Below are positions 50,339-59,666 of a stretch of DNA of 64,000 nucleotides, piece by piece (position 1 is the first letter of the stretch; every line of letters begins with the position of its first letter). The position numbers and the translations under genes were made by a program. This DNA is from Pseudomonas sp. dw_358 (GTDB taxonomy: Bacteria > Pseudomonadota > Gammaproteobacteria > Pseudomonadales > Pseudomonadaceae), in the NCBI RefSeq assembly GCF_018449655.1, contig NZ_JAAVUX010000020.1, forward strand, positions 1 to 64,000, read 5' to 3'. The notes below the pieces were generated by a model. That model searched no databases. It saw nothing but the letters and a program-made list of their open reading frames with translations, and had not been told where the DNA came from.

Positions 50339-52933
50339 CTACCGTCCCTGTGGTGGTGCCGTCTGCCCATCCAACCCCAGGTACCGCCATAGGGCCAGAT
50401 TGCCCTCGTTGCTGCCAAAAATTGCCTGTCCGGCGTGCAGGCCCAACTGCCGGTAACTCTCGAACTGCGCCTCGTCGAAGAACTGATCCACGGTGGACTG
50501 GTTGGGAAAGGTCGGGTTGTCCCGGGCGTAGTTCATTACATCGGGCGCCAGCCCCGCCGTGATCCTTGGTTTGATCAGCAGAATCCGGCAAATCGGTGCG
50601 CCGCCGGCCTCGGCGGGCTGATGAGCCGCGTAGGCATTGAGCAGCAGGGCGCACTGGCCGTTGTCAGGCGATGCCGGCGCGGCAAAGCTCTCGATGCTGC
50701 CAAACAGTCCGCGCAATGACTCGATGCTCTGAACCCCCAGGTCCTCGCGGATTTCCAGGCTGTGGTCAATACGCGCCAGACGCACCAGGTTGGCCAGGTC
50801 GTCGAAGCGATAGTCCGGATCGCAGCCGCAATCGGCGATCACCACCAATGCCAGGTCCCGGCCGGGACGCACCAGCTCGTAGGCCGCCGTGTTTTCGAAG
50901 TGCCCGCCATCGGAGAGGTATTGATAGTTGCGTCGATGGCCATGGAAATGCGCGGTCAGCTCGTAGAACAGGTAGGTCTGGGCCGGCAGCAGGCGCGCGA
51001 GCCACGGCTCGCGCGGCGCCCAGTCGGGGCGGCCGGGTTCGCTGAAATTGCTCGGCCACCAATAGCCCAGACGCACGTTGGCCAGGCCCAGCACCAGCGA
51101 AAAGCCCAGGCTTGTGGTGCGCCCCAGCCCGGTGCTGAAGGCGGCGCCCGAGACGCCCACCCATTGGCCCAGGGACAGGTCATGGTCCATCTCGGTGGGA
51201 CGGCCGCGATGGGGGCCGCGCGCATAAGGCAGGCCGTCGAGGATGAAGCTTTCGCTCGGCGTGGCGTTACCGCTGGGGTACCAGTTGGGGGCCAGGCACA
51301 GCGGCTTGCCTTTGCGATCGCGCTGTACCAATTGCTCGGCCGGATCGACGGTCAGATTCATGGTCACGTTGATCAGGTGCAAGGGGCCGGCTGTACGCGT
51401 GCCATAAAACTGGGCCAGGCTCAGGTCGTCGCTGGCCAGCGGCTCGGCGACGCTCATGGAGCGACGACGCTGGCCGGCATCGCCGTCGAAACGCTGGCCG
51501 TTGGAGGCGCCCAGATAGGCGCGGGTCAGGCGCGACGCATAGAAGCTCTGCAGCGAGGAACTGTTGAGAAAACCGCTGAACTGGCCGGTGATCAGCGTCG
51601 CGATCCCGGCGAACAGTGCCAGCCCGGACAAACGCAGCCAGGCGCCTGGCGCTGCGCCGAGGGCGCCACCGTCCGCCGCCACCCACCAGGTCACGAGGGC
51701 CCAGACCAGGCAAGTCACCAGCGCCATGACCGTGCCTGCAATCAACCCGAGAATGTCCAGCGGCAGCTTGTGGGCCCAGGCGGGCAGTTGCTTTTCATCC
51801 TGGAGCAGGGCCAGCTTGCGCACGATCCACACCAGTACGGCCAGCCCTCCGGCGCCGGTGCCGGCGACAGATACCGATAGCCAGTCATAAAGGGTTCTGG
51901 AGAGGGACACCATCAGGACCAGACTGGCCGCAATCACCAAAGTGATCATGGCATGGCTCAAGTGCCGGGTGATCACCACACGATAATTGCGTACGGTATT
52001 GCCTTGCAGCGGCTGCCCCGGCCGGCGCAGGGTGGCCGTCACCCATGCCGCGGTGACCAGTGCGGCCGCAGCGACCGCCGCACCGGCGCCGCACAGCAGC
52101 GCCAGTGACCGGTTGCTCAGGCACTCGGCCGCGACACTGCACGCCAGCAACACCAAGGCGCCGACCAAGGCATAATTGAAGGCGGGATTGTTCAGCTTCG
52201 GCGGGTCGTCGAGGCTGCGCGGCCCGACAATCAACCAGTAGCCGAGGGCGCAGGGCAGGGCGTAACCCAGCAAGGCCAGTAGCGGCAACAGGTAAAAACG
52301 AGCCCCCAACGCAATGTCCAGAGTCACCAGCACCGCCAACACGGCCAGCAAGGGCAGGCCGATCACCATGTGCAGGGCCATCCAGTTGCGCCAGGTCATG
52401 GCGGCGGCATAGAACATGTCGCCGGAACCGGTGGGGGTCAGGTAGCGACCGTTTTCCCGCAGCCATGCAGAAGGTGCCATGCCTGGGGGCTCGGTGAAAT
52501 AGTCGATGCCGGTGCTGATGCGCCCAGGGGGCTCGAAGCGAAGCGCTTCATAGGCGTCCCTGGCTGCCTGCCGGGCCAGGGCACGGGCCTGTTCGGTCTC
52601 GCTTTCGCCAGCAAGCACGCCGCGCAGACGCCCAGGGATGAACAGGCTGGAGAAGAAGCTGCCGATGTAGCCGCCACCACTGACCGTCGACAGATAGTCG
52701 AAGCGGGCCAGCAGGCCTTCCTGCGCCGAATCGGGCAGCGGCTCGCCGGGGGCCGGCGCGCGGGCCATTGATTGCAGCACCCCCAGACAGAACGTGGCGC
52801 TGCGGATGCCGCCGCCGGACAACGCCAGGCCCCATGGCCTGCCGGCCGGCAGGCCGAGAATCTTGCGGCGCTGTTCGATGCGCGAGCGTTCGGCGGCGTA
52901 TTGAGCCAAAGCGGGATCAATGGGACGTTCCAT
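50339..52933 (-). CDS. Large membrane-embedded patatin-like phospholipase
   Basis: An 864-residue protein starting at ATG 52933, ten bases after AGGAG. The patatin phosphate/oxyanion loop is LALSGGGIRSATFCLGVLQS near residue 40, and the nucleophile region LSTVSGGGYIGSFFSSLF near residue 84. Five to eight hydrophobic helices lie at about residues 180-480 (for example HMVIGLPLLAVLAVLVTLDI), splitting the domain. The catalytic aspartate is in YLSDGGHFENTAAYELVRPG near residue 673. It should hydrolyse lipids at the inner membrane. The inserted membrane block more than doubles the usual patatin length. Followed by the DUF2817 gene. Confidence 0.88.
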   Translation of the reverse strand: MERPIDPALAQYAAERSRIEQRRKILGLPAGRPWGLALSGGGIRSATFCLGVLQSMARAPAPGEPLPDSAQEGLLARFDYLSTVSGGGYIGSFFSSLFIPGRLRGVLAGESETEQARALARQAARDAYEALRFEPPGRISTGIDYFTEPPGMAPSAWLRENGRYLTPTGSGDMFYAAAMTWRNWMALHMVIGLPLLAVLAVLVTLDIALGARFYLLPLLALLGYALPCALGYWLIVGPRSLDDPPKLNNPAFNYALVGALVLLACSVAAECLSNRSLALLCGAGAAVAAAALVTAAWVTATLRRPGQPLQGNTVRNYRVVITRHLSHAMITLVIAASLVLMVSLSRTLYDWLSVSVAGTGAGGLAVLVWIVRKLALLQDEKQLPAWAHKLPLDILGLIAGTVMALVTCLVWALVTWWVAADGGALGAAPGAWLRLSGLALFAGIATLITGQFSGFLNSSSLQSFYASRLTRAYLGASNGQRFDGDAGQRRRSMSVAEPLASDDLSLAQFYGTRTAGPLHLINVTMNLTVDPAEQLVQRDRKGKPLCLAPNWYPSGNATPSESFILDGLPYARGPHRGRPTEMDHDLSLGQWVGVSGAAFSTGLGRTTSLGFSLVLGLANVRLGYWWPSNFSEPGRPDWAPREPWLARLLPAQTYLFYELTAHFHGHRRNYQYLSDGGHFENTAAYELVRPGRDLALVVIADCGCDPDYRFDDLANLVRLARIDHSLEIREDLGVQSIESLRGLFGSIESFAAPASPDNGQCALLLNAYAAHQPAEAGGAPICRILLIKPRITAGLAPDVMNYARDNPTFPNQSTVDQFFDEAQFESYRQLGLHAGQAIFGSNEGNLALWRYLGLDGQTAPPQGR

Positions 52934-53245
52934 GACACGTTCTCCTGAAGTCAGCCATCGGAGCGTAGCGGCCGGCCAGAAGCGTGTCCAAAGGGAGGCC
53001 TTGCATCCGGTCAGGGTGCGACCAAATGGCACTCGCACGGCAGTTGTAGAACAACTGACCCCGGCATATAATTGGCGCCATCTGTTGGCTTGCCCATACC
53101 CACAATAATTCTCCTTGCTGAAAGCTCCGTCTGGTCATGTATCCAGTCGGGGCTTCTGTTCGTGGAAATTTCAAGTGGGACCGGTTTCAGGCAACCTTCC
53201 GACAACGCCCCTTTATTCATTGACTCGAGCGCCCGACAGCCCTAA
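52934..53245. other. Divergent promoter gap between patatin and sotB genes
   Basis: 312 bases without a convincing ORF. It holds the start signals of both neighbours. I see no strong palindrome or hairpin. Confidence 0.4.
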
Positions 53246-54439
53246 ATGAACACCACCCTGAATGCCCAGTCCGGAAGTTGGTTGAGCGTTATCGCGTTGG
53301 CCCTGGCGGCCTTTATCTTCAACACCACCGAGTTTGTCCCGGTCGGGCTGCTGAGCCAGATCGGCGGCAGCTTCCAGATGTCCACCGCCCAGGTCGGACT
53401 GATGCTCACGGTGTACGCCTGGGTGGTTTCGCTGCTGTCCCTGCCGATGATGCTGCTGACGCGCAACATCGAGCGGCGCAAGCTGCTGGTCTTTGTGTTC
53501 GGCATGTTCATCGTCAGCCACATCGTCTCGGGCATGGCGCCCAGCTTTGCCGTGCTGCTGCTGAGCCGGATCGGCATCGCCGTCGCCCATGCGGTGTTCT
53601 GGTCGATTACCGCGTCCCTGGCGGTCCGGGTAGCACCCGCCGGGAAGCAGGTCCAGGCGCTGGGCCTGCTGGCCACCGGCACCTCGCTGGCCATGGTCCT
53701 CGGCATTCCGTTGGGCCGTGTGGTGGGTGAAGCGCTGGGCTGGCGCACCACCTTCCTGTGCATTGCCGGCGTTTCGGTGGTGACCGTGCTGGTGCTCGCG
53801 CGGACCTTGCCTTTGCTGCCCAGCCAGAACTCCGGTTCGCTGCGCAGCCTGCCGGTTCTGTTCAAACGCCCGGCATTGATGTCCTTGTACGCCCTGACTG
53901 CGCTGGTCATCACCGCGCAGTTCACCGCCTACAGCTACATCGAACCCTTTGCGCAGTACGTGGCCCACCTCGATGGCCAGATGACCACGTTGCTCCTGCT
54001 GCTGTTCGGCGGCGCCGGGGTACTCGGCTCGGTGGTGTTCAGCCTCTACAACAACCGCTTCCCCAACGGCTTGCTGATTGCAGCGATCACCGCCCTGGCC
54101 CTGTGCCTGATGCTGCTGCTGCCGCTGTCACGGGAAGTTTCGTGGCTCGGCACCCTGAGCGTGGTCTGGGGCATGGGCATCATGTGCTTCGGCCTGGTGA
54201 TGCAATCCAAGGTGCTGGCCTTGGCGCCCGATGCCACCGACGTGGCGATGTCGCTGCACTCCGGCATCTATAACATCGGCATCGGCGGCGGCGCGCTGCT
54301 GGGCAGCGTGGTCAGCCTGCGCATGGGTGTGGCCAACGTCGGTAACGTCGGCGGTTTGCTGGCAGTGGCCGGCCTGTTGCTGTGCTGCGTGGCCACTTAC
54401 CGCTTCAGCCGCCCGACCAGCGCCCACGTCGACGCATAA
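53246..54439 (+). CDS. sotB: Sugar efflux transporter SotB-like (MFS)
   Basis: A 397-residue, 12-helix protein. IALALAAFIFNTTEFVPVGL, VGLMLTVYAWVVSLLSLPMM, SHIVSGMAPSFAVLLLSRIG and AVFWSITASLAVRVAPAGKQ match SotB (YdeA), which exports arabinose and other sugars or IPTG in E. coli. The NTTEFVPVGLL signature near residue 25 is specific for this branch. The start ATG 53246 lacks a strong SD. Stands alone. Confidence 0.88.
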   Translation: MNTTLNAQSGSWLSVIALALAAFIFNTTEFVPVGLLSQIGGSFQMSTAQVGLMLTVYAWVVSLLSLPMMLLTRNIERRKLLVFVFGMFIVSHIVSGMAPSFAVLLLSRIGIAVAHAVFWSITASLAVRVAPAGKQVQALGLLATGTSLAMVLGIPLGRVVGEALGWRTTFLCIAGVSVVTVLVLARTLPLLPSQNSGSLRSLPVLFKRPALMSLYALTALVITAQFTAYSYIEPFAQYVAHLDGQMTTLLLLLFGGAGVLGSVVFSLYNNRFPNGLLIAAITALALCLMLLLPLSREVSWLGTLSVVWGMGIMCFGLVMQSKVLALAPDATDVAMSLHSGIYNIGIGGGALLGSVVSLRMGVANVGNVGGLLAVAGLLLCCVATYRFSRPTSAHVDA

Positions 54440-54509
54440 GCCACACGCGACAAAACCCGCGCCTCGCTCTAGAGTCATTTCAGACCTATAAAAAAGCGAG
54501 CGCGGGATC

Positions 54510-55592
54510 ATGACCGAGACCTCCGACAACCCCATGGGCCTCATGGGGTTTGAATTCATCGAGTTCGCTGCCCCGGTTCCGGGGACCCTGGAGCCGATCT
54601 TCGAGCTCATGGGCTTCACCCGAATCGCCAGCCATCGGTCCAAGGACGTGCACCTTTATCGACAGGGCGCCATCAACCTGATTCTGAACAATCAGCCCCA
54701 CAGCCTCGCCTCCTGGTTTGCCGCCGAACATGGGCCGTCGGTCTGTGGCATGGCCTTTCGCGTGTTCAATGCCCAGCAAGCCTACAGCCGCGCCCTGGAA
54801 CTGGGGGCGCAGCCGGTGGAAATCCCCACGGGCCCCATGGAATTGCGCTTGCCGGCGATCAAGGGCATCGGTGGCGCACCGTTGTACCTGATCGACCGCC
54901 ACGGCGAAGGCAGTGCTATCTACGACATCGACTTCAATTACCTGGAGGGGGTCGAACGTCACCCGTCGGGGGCCGGGCTCAAGGTCGTGGACCACCTGAC
55001 CCACAACGTGTATCGCGGCCGCATGGCCTACTGGGCGGGTTTCTACGAGAGGCTGTTCAACTTTCGCGAGGCGCGTTATTTCGACATCAAGGGCGAATAC
55101 ACTGGGTTGACCTCCAAGGCCATGTCGGCACCCGATGGTCTGATTCGCATCCCGCTCAACGAAGAATCGTCCAAGGGCGCGGGGCAGATCGAGGAGTTCT
55201 TGATGCAGTTCAACGGGGAGGGCATTCAGCATGTGGCTTTTCTCACCGATGACCTGATCAAGACCTGGGATGCCCTCAAGGCCTTGGGCCTGCCGTTCAT
55301 GACGGCACCGCCGGACACGTATTACGAAATGCTGGAAGGGCGCCTGCCCGGCCATGGCGAGCCGGTGGCCGAGTTGCAGGCGCGGGGGATCTTGCTGGAT
55401 GGCGCTACCTACGGCGAAGATCACCGCCTGTTGCTACAGATTTTTTCCCAGACCCTGATGGGGCCGGTGTTTTTCGAGTTCATCCAGCGCAAAGGTGATG
55501 ACGGCTTCGGGGAAGGCAACTTCAAGGCGCTGTTTGAATCCATCGAGCGCGATCAGGTCCGGCGCGGGGTGCTGCACGTCGCCTCGTCCTGA
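54510..55592 (+). CDS. hpd: 4-hydroxyphenylpyruvate dioxygenase
   Basis: A 360-residue non-haem iron enzyme with two vicinal oxygen chelate halves. Iron ligands are in VVDHLTHNVYRGRM (His), GEGIQHVAFLTDDLI (His) and GPVFFEFIQRKGDDGFG (Glu); GEGNFKALFESIERDQ is the C-terminal helix covering the active site. It converts 4-hydroxyphenylpyruvate to homogentisate in tyrosine catabolism and pyomelanin formation. Length and motifs fit Pseudomonas HPPD. It stands alone, convergent with the CSS-domain gene only four bases away. Confidence 0.95.
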   Translation: MTETSDNPMGLMGFEFIEFAAPVPGTLEPIFELMGFTRIASHRSKDVHLYRQGAINLILNNQPHSLASWFAAEHGPSVCGMAFRVFNAQQAYSRALELGAQPVEIPTGPMELRLPAIKGIGGAPLYLIDRHGEGSAIYDIDFNYLEGVERHPSGAGLKVVDHLTHNVYRGRMAYWAGFYERLFNFREARYFDIKGEYTGLTSKAMSAPDGLIRIPLNEESSKGAGQIEEFLMQFNGEGIQHVAFLTDDLIKTWDALKALGLPFMTAPPDTYYEMLEGRLPGHGEPVAELQARGILLDGATYGEDHRLLLQIFSQTLMGPVFFEFIQRKGDDGFGEGNFKALFESIERDQVRRGVLHVASS

Positions 55593-55596
55593 CCGA

Positions 55597-56391
55597 TCAG
55601 CCGCGGCGGCCGCGGTAGATCCAAGTAAAGACAATACCACCTACCACAATACCGACCATCAACAGGCTGCCGATGATCGAGGTCAGGCCTCGAGCATGCT
55701 GGTTCTGGATCTCGTCGGCAGAGACCCCGCCGACGATGCGGTAGTCATGACGCTCCGACAGTCGCACCCGGCGCAATGGCAGACCCTCGGACGGGTCGTT
55801 GTCCAAGACCCTGCCGCTCTCGTCCAGCAGTGTGTCACCGACCCCCATAAGGACATGCACCTCTTCGCCGGACCTGCGCAGCGGCTTGGCAAGGGGTTCT
55901 GCATGCACCGTCAGGTTGACGGAGTAGGGTACATGACCAACGCTGTAGAGCAGCGAGCTGGCCGTCGGGGTCAGTCGGTCAGTGGTCTGCAAGAGCAACC
56001 GTCCCGAGCGTGGCAGCTCCAGCTGCAGCATGTGGGTAGAACGGCCGAAAAAGCTGCCGCACACATGGCGATCACCGCGGGCAATGAAGACCGAGCGAAG
56101 ATAGGCGTGAAGTGTCGCCACCTGCTGCAGCGCCACAATGACCGGCGCGTTGCAGTCCTGGGTGGCAAAAGGGCTGACAGTCGGCAGTACTGCCGTGACC
56201 TGATCCAGTATCTCGTCGATATCATCTATGGCCCTCTGCACGGCTTCGTCGATCCGGTTGATCAGGGACCGCTCCAGGACACTGCGATGCAGGGCGTACC
56301 CGGCGCACACGGGTGCTGCTGCGCTGATGAGGCCCAATGCGAGCGCAATCAGCCAGCGTGGCAGGGTGAGGGTGAGGCGGGTGTCAATCAT
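55597..56391 (-). CDS. CSS-motif membrane sensor without EAL domain
   Basis: A 264-residue protein starting at ATG 56391. A first helix (RWLIALALGLISAAAPVCAG), a periplasmic domain with DCNAPVIVALQQVATLHAYL and HVCGSFFGRSTHML (two cysteines, the second in a CGS variant of the CSS motif), and a second helix (TSIIGSLLMVGIVVGGIVF) ending in YRGRRG and a stop. The layout equals the sensor half of CSS-EAL phosphodiesterases such as the E. coli PdeC group, whose c-di-GMP-degrading part would follow the second helix. Here nothing follows. It is either a truncated gene or a regulatory sensor subunit. Confidence 0.8.
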   Translation of the reverse strand: MIDTRLTLTLPRWLIALALGLISAAAPVCAGYALHRSVLERSLINRIDEAVQRAIDDIDEILDQVTAVLPTVSPFATQDCNAPVIVALQQVATLHAYLRSVFIARGDRHVCGSFFGRSTHMLQLELPRSGRLLLQTTDRLTPTASSLLYSVGHVPYSVNLTVHAEPLAKPLRRSGEEVHVLMGVGDTLLDESGRVLDNDPSEGLPLRRVRLSERHDYRIVGGVSADEIQNQHARGLTSIIGSLLMVGIVVGGIVFTWIYRGRRG

Positions 56392-56502
56392 GGCAGGCGT
56401 TCCGGGTTGCGCGCGCAATCCCGGGGTGGAACCGCCACACCGCAGGAGAATAAGGCCCGGGCCTGCCGTATGCGTTAGGTCAAACCCGTCTATGCGGGTG
56501 GG

Positions 56503-56525
56503 AAAAAACCGCGCAGGCACCGCGG
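56503..56525 (-). terminator. Rho-independent terminator of the ybhP-clsB-ybhN operon
   Basis: On the minus strand CCGCG and CGCGG form a stem (plus 56509-56513 with 56521-56525) followed by six T residues (plus A run 56503-56508), 10 bases after the ybhN stop. An alternative upstream CCGCGG pairing can extend the structure. Confidence 0.65.
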
Positions 56526-56534
56526 AGCCGCGGC

Positions 56535-57476
56535 TTATGAAGAGGCCTGCACGCGGGCTGCGCGCTTTTCCAGCAGCAGGTAGATCAGCGCCGCCACAGC
56601 CAGGGGAATCAGGAAGTACAGGGCCCGATAAGCAATCAACGCCGCCAACAGTGTGCCCCGGGAATACGCGCCCTGCAGCAAGGCGACAAAGATCGCTTCC
56701 AGCACGCCCAGACCGGCCGGTATGTGAGCCACCACCCCGGCAATACTGCTGATCAGCAGGATCGCCAGCACTGTCGCAAAGCCTGCCTTGGCGGGCAGCA
56801 GCACGAAGATCAGCGTGGCCATCAGGCTCCAGTTCAGCGCCCCGAGGCCAGCCTGCAAGAGCGCCATGCGCCACGATGGCAGATCGATCTGCTGGCCGCG
56901 GATCTGCCAGCAGCGGCGGTGGCTGAAGGCGCAGGCCAAAAGGTAGAACAGCCCTGCAAAAATCATCGCCAGGCCAATGAGCCGCAGGCCCGCCGTACCG
57001 AGTTTCACGCTGTCGGGCAGCGCCGGCAGGCCCATGGCGAAGACCGTGCCGGCCACGAGCAGGTAACCGAGCCAATTGGTGACCAGCCCCAGGCTCAGGA
57101 TGCGCGTGATAGTCGGCCCGTCCAGCCCCAGTTTTCCGTACAGGCGGTAGCGCAGGGCGATCCCGCCTACCCAGGAACTCAAGTTCAGGTTGAAGGCATA
57201 ACACACGACTGCCAATGGCAGCACTTGGGTCGCTGGCAGGCCATGGCGGGTGTACTGGCGAGACACCAGGTCGTAACTGGCAAACACCCCGTAACTGGCG
57301 ATGGCGATGGCACCTCCCAGCATCAAGGTGCTGGCCTTGTAACTGCGCAGACCGTGCAGCACTTCCTGCCAATCCATGTGGCGAAACAGCAGGAACAGAA
57401 ACACCGGCACCATCACGAAAAACAGCAGGTTGACCCCGCTTCGCGCCCAGATCCAACGGCTCGGACGCGGGCTCAC
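56535..57476 (-). CDS. ybhN: YbhN-like integral membrane protein (lysylphosphatidylglycerol synthase TM family)
   Basis: A 313-residue, about eight-helix protein starting at GTG 57476 whose GTGA overlaps the clsB stop. SGVNLLFFVMVPVFLFLLFR, AFNLNLSSWVGGIALRYRLY, VLAILLISSIAGVVAHIPAG and LGVLEAIFVALLQG are the conserved motifs of the UPF0104/YbhN family, relatives of the flippase part of MprF. It is third in the conserved ybhP-clsB-ybhN order, which suggests it transports or handles the lipid made by ClsB. Confidence 0.88.
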   Translation of the reverse strand: MSPRPSRWIWARSGVNLLFFVMVPVFLFLLFRHMDWQEVLHGLRSYKASTLMLGGAIAIASYGVFASYDLVSRQYTRHGLPATQVLPLAVVCYAFNLNLSSWVGGIALRYRLYGKLGLDGPTITRILSLGLVTNWLGYLLVAGTVFAMGLPALPDSVKLGTAGLRLIGLAMIFAGLFYLLACAFSHRRCWQIRGQQIDLPSWRMALLQAGLGALNWSLMATLIFVLLPAKAGFATVLAILLISSIAGVVAHIPAGLGVLEAIFVALLQGAYSRGTLLAALIAYRALYFLIPLAVAALIYLLLEKRAARVQASS

Positions 57477-58741
57477 GGGGTTTCTTCTTCTTTGAGTTGC
57501 AGCCCGGCCGGCGTGCAGGCTGGCTGCACATCCAGCAACGGCTTGAGCCTGGGCGAGTGGGCCGGGATAAAACCGACCCAGGCCGGAAAGTGGCGCAGGA
57601 AGTGGAAGGTCACGAAGATCAACGGCGCACGCCACCAATAGCCCCGCAGCGCAGTCTGCTGGCTGATGGCCGTGCAGCTGTGGCTGGCCAGCCCATGGAG
57701 GTGTTGATACAGGCGCTCATTGAATGCAGCATCGCGAATGACCAGATTGGCTTCCAGGTTCAGCGACAGACTCAGCGGGTCGAGGTTGCTCGACCCCACC
57801 GTGGCCCAGTCCCGGTCGACAATGGCGACCTTGCCGTGCAGTGGCCGGTCGCAGTATTCATGGATCTGCACGCCGTCGCGCAACAGGTAGTTGTAGAGCA
57901 GCCGCGAACACAGCCTCACCAGCGGCATGTCCGGCATGCCTTGCAAAATCAGGGTGATCTTGACCCCACGCCGCGCCGCATCGCGCAGGGCACGCAGCAG
58001 CCGATACCCAGGGAAGAAATAGGCGTTGGCAATGATCACCCGTTCCCGGGCGTTCTCCAGCGCCTGCAAATAGTGTTGTTCGATGTCACGGGTGTGTTCC
58101 TGGTTGTCACGGATACTCAGCAACACCCGGGCCTGGGCGCTGTCGGCATCAATGGGCTCGGCGCGGCTACGCCAGGGGGCTCGGGGACGGGGCAGGGAGC
58201 TGGACTCATCGAGCAGCGCCAGGGTGGCCCGGTGCAGGTCGCCAACGATCGGCCCGATGACCTTCACGGCGTAGTCCTGCTTGGCCATGGCACCGAAGCT
58301 GGCCAGGTGGTCAGCGCTGTAGTTGATGCCGCCGACGTAGCCCACTTCGCCGTCGATCACGACGACTTTGCGGTGCAGGCGGCGAAACAGGTTGGTGCGC
58401 ATCCCCAAGAACCTGGGTTGCGGGTCGAACGCCTGGACGTGGACCCCGGCGTTCACCAGATGACGCAGGAACGGCATGCTCAGGTCGGCGGTGCCATAGC
58501 CGTCCACCAGCATCTCCACCCGTACCCCGCGGCGCGCGGCGGCTACCAGCACCGCCTGCAACTGACGACCCACCTCATCTTCGAAGACGATGAAGGTTTC
58601 CAGCAGCACTTCTTCCCGGGCCCGGCCAATGGCCTCGAAGACACTGGGGAAGAAGTCCTCGCCGTTAATCAGCAGTTGCACCTGATTGCCCTCACGCCAC
58701 TGTTCGGTAAACGGCAGCGCATCGCGGCTGGCCGCGCTCAC
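57473..58741 (-). CDS. clsB: Cardiolipin synthase B
   Basis: A 422-residue phospholipase D-type enzyme starting at GTG 58741, whose GTGA overlaps the ybhP stop. Two HKD motifs are intact: HRKVVVIDGEVGYVGGINY and HGKVAIVDRDWATVGSSNLD. No N-terminal membrane helices are present, as in ClsB rather than ClsA. It condenses phosphatidylglycerol with another phospholipid to cardiolipin. A C-terminal extension (FVTFHFLRHFPAWVGFIPAH) is amphipathic and probably membrane-associated. Confidence 0.93.
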   Translation of the reverse strand: MSAASRDALPFTEQWREGNQVQLLINGEDFFPSVFEAIGRAREEVLLETFIVFEDEVGRQLQAVLVAAARRGVRVEMLVDGYGTADLSMPFLRHLVNAGVHVQAFDPQPRFLGMRTNLFRRLHRKVVVIDGEVGYVGGINYSADHLASFGAMAKQDYAVKVIGPIVGDLHRATLALLDESSSLPRPRAPWRSRAEPIDADSAQARVLLSIRDNQEHTRDIEQHYLQALENARERVIIANAYFFPGYRLLRALRDAARRGVKITLILQGMPDMPLVRLCSRLLYNYLLRDGVQIHEYCDRPLHGKVAIVDRDWATVGSSNLDPLSLSLNLEANLVIRDAAFNERLYQHLHGLASHSCTAISQQTALRGYWWRAPLIFVTFHFLRHFPAWVGFIPAHSPRLKPLLDVQPACTPAGLQLKEEETP

Positions 58742-59520
58742 AGGTGCACCTCCACGGCGAGCGGCACATGGTCGGACAGATGGGACCACGGCTTGCGTGA
58801 CAAGGCCCGGGGGGCCGTGGCGGTGGCGTTGCGCAGGTAGATCCGGTCCAGGCACAGCAGTGGCCAGCGCGCCGGGAAGCTGCGGGCCGGCTTGCCGAAC
58901 GCAGCGCTGAACACCTCCTCCAGGCCGCAGCGCGCCATCAGCCCGTCTGCCCGCTGACGCCAGTCGTTGAAATCCCCTGCGACGATCACCGGCACATCGC
59001 CGGGCAGGCTGTCGACCAATTCGCCCAGCAGGCCCAACTGCTGGCGCCGATGGTGCTCGCGCAGGCCCAGGTGGGCGCAGACCGTATGCACTTCGGGTTG
59101 GCCCGGCACCGCCAGCACCGAGTGCAGCAGGCCACGCTGTTCGGTACCGTGCACCGACACGTCAAGGTTTTCATGGCGGATGATCGGAAACTTGGACAGC
59201 AGCGCATTACCGTGATCACCTTCCGGGTACACCGCATTGCGCCCATAGGCAAACTCCGGCCACATGCTGTCGGCGAGAAACTCGTACTGGGGCACATCTG
59301 ACCAGTTGGGATAGCGCCGGCCGTGCTGGAGGTGTGCCCCGAGCACTTCCTGGAGAAACACCACGTCCGCCTCGAGGGTGCGTACCGCATCGCGCAACTC
59401 GGGCAACACGAAACGCCGGTTCAACGGGCTGAAGCCCTTGTGGGTGTTGACCGTCAATATCCGCAGCATGTGAACCGCAGGCGCCTGCTCGGGCAGTGGC
59501 CGAAGGTTTGACGTGGTCAT
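58738..59520 (-). CDS. ybhP: Endonuclease/exonuclease/phosphatase family protein, YbhP-like
   Basis: A 260-residue protein starting at ATG 59520 with AGGAAC upstream. ILTVNTHKGFSPLNRRFVL, VVFLQEVLGAHLQHGRRYP with the metal-binding Glu, IVAGDFNDWRQRADGL and WSHLSDHVPLAVEVHL with the catalytic Asp-His are the four motifs of the EEP fold. First gene of the ybhP-clsB-ybhN operon. It may hydrolyse a phosphodiester of a phospholipid rather than nucleic acid, judging by company. Confidence 0.9.
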   Translation of the reverse strand: MTTSNLRPLPEQAPAVHMLRILTVNTHKGFSPLNRRFVLPELRDAVRTLEADVVFLQEVLGAHLQHGRRYPNWSDVPQYEFLADSMWPEFAYGRNAVYPEGDHGNALLSKFPIIRHENLDVSVHGTEQRGLLHSVLAVPGQPEVHTVCAHLGLREHHRRQQLGLLGELVDSLPGDVPVIVAGDFNDWRQRADGLMARCGLEEVFSAAFGKPARSFPARWPLLCLDRIYLRNATATAPRALSRKPWSHLSDHVPLAVEVHL

Positions 59521-59666
59521 GGGCAGTTCCTGGTGGCGACATAAACGGGCCATCATCAGGCCTTTAGTTTCCGACCCGGTCCAGAGCAGGGAGGTTCCAC
59601 TGGCCATAACGGGTAGAATCAAACGAACCCTTGAACATGCCAACCCTTCAGCGGACCACGCCTGAC

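Noticed and set aside
55597..57531. 644-codon frame covering the CSS protein and much of ybhN
   Set aside because: Only residues from ATG 56391 onward look like protein; the upstream part is antisense-like noise in another frame of ybhN and spans a terminator.
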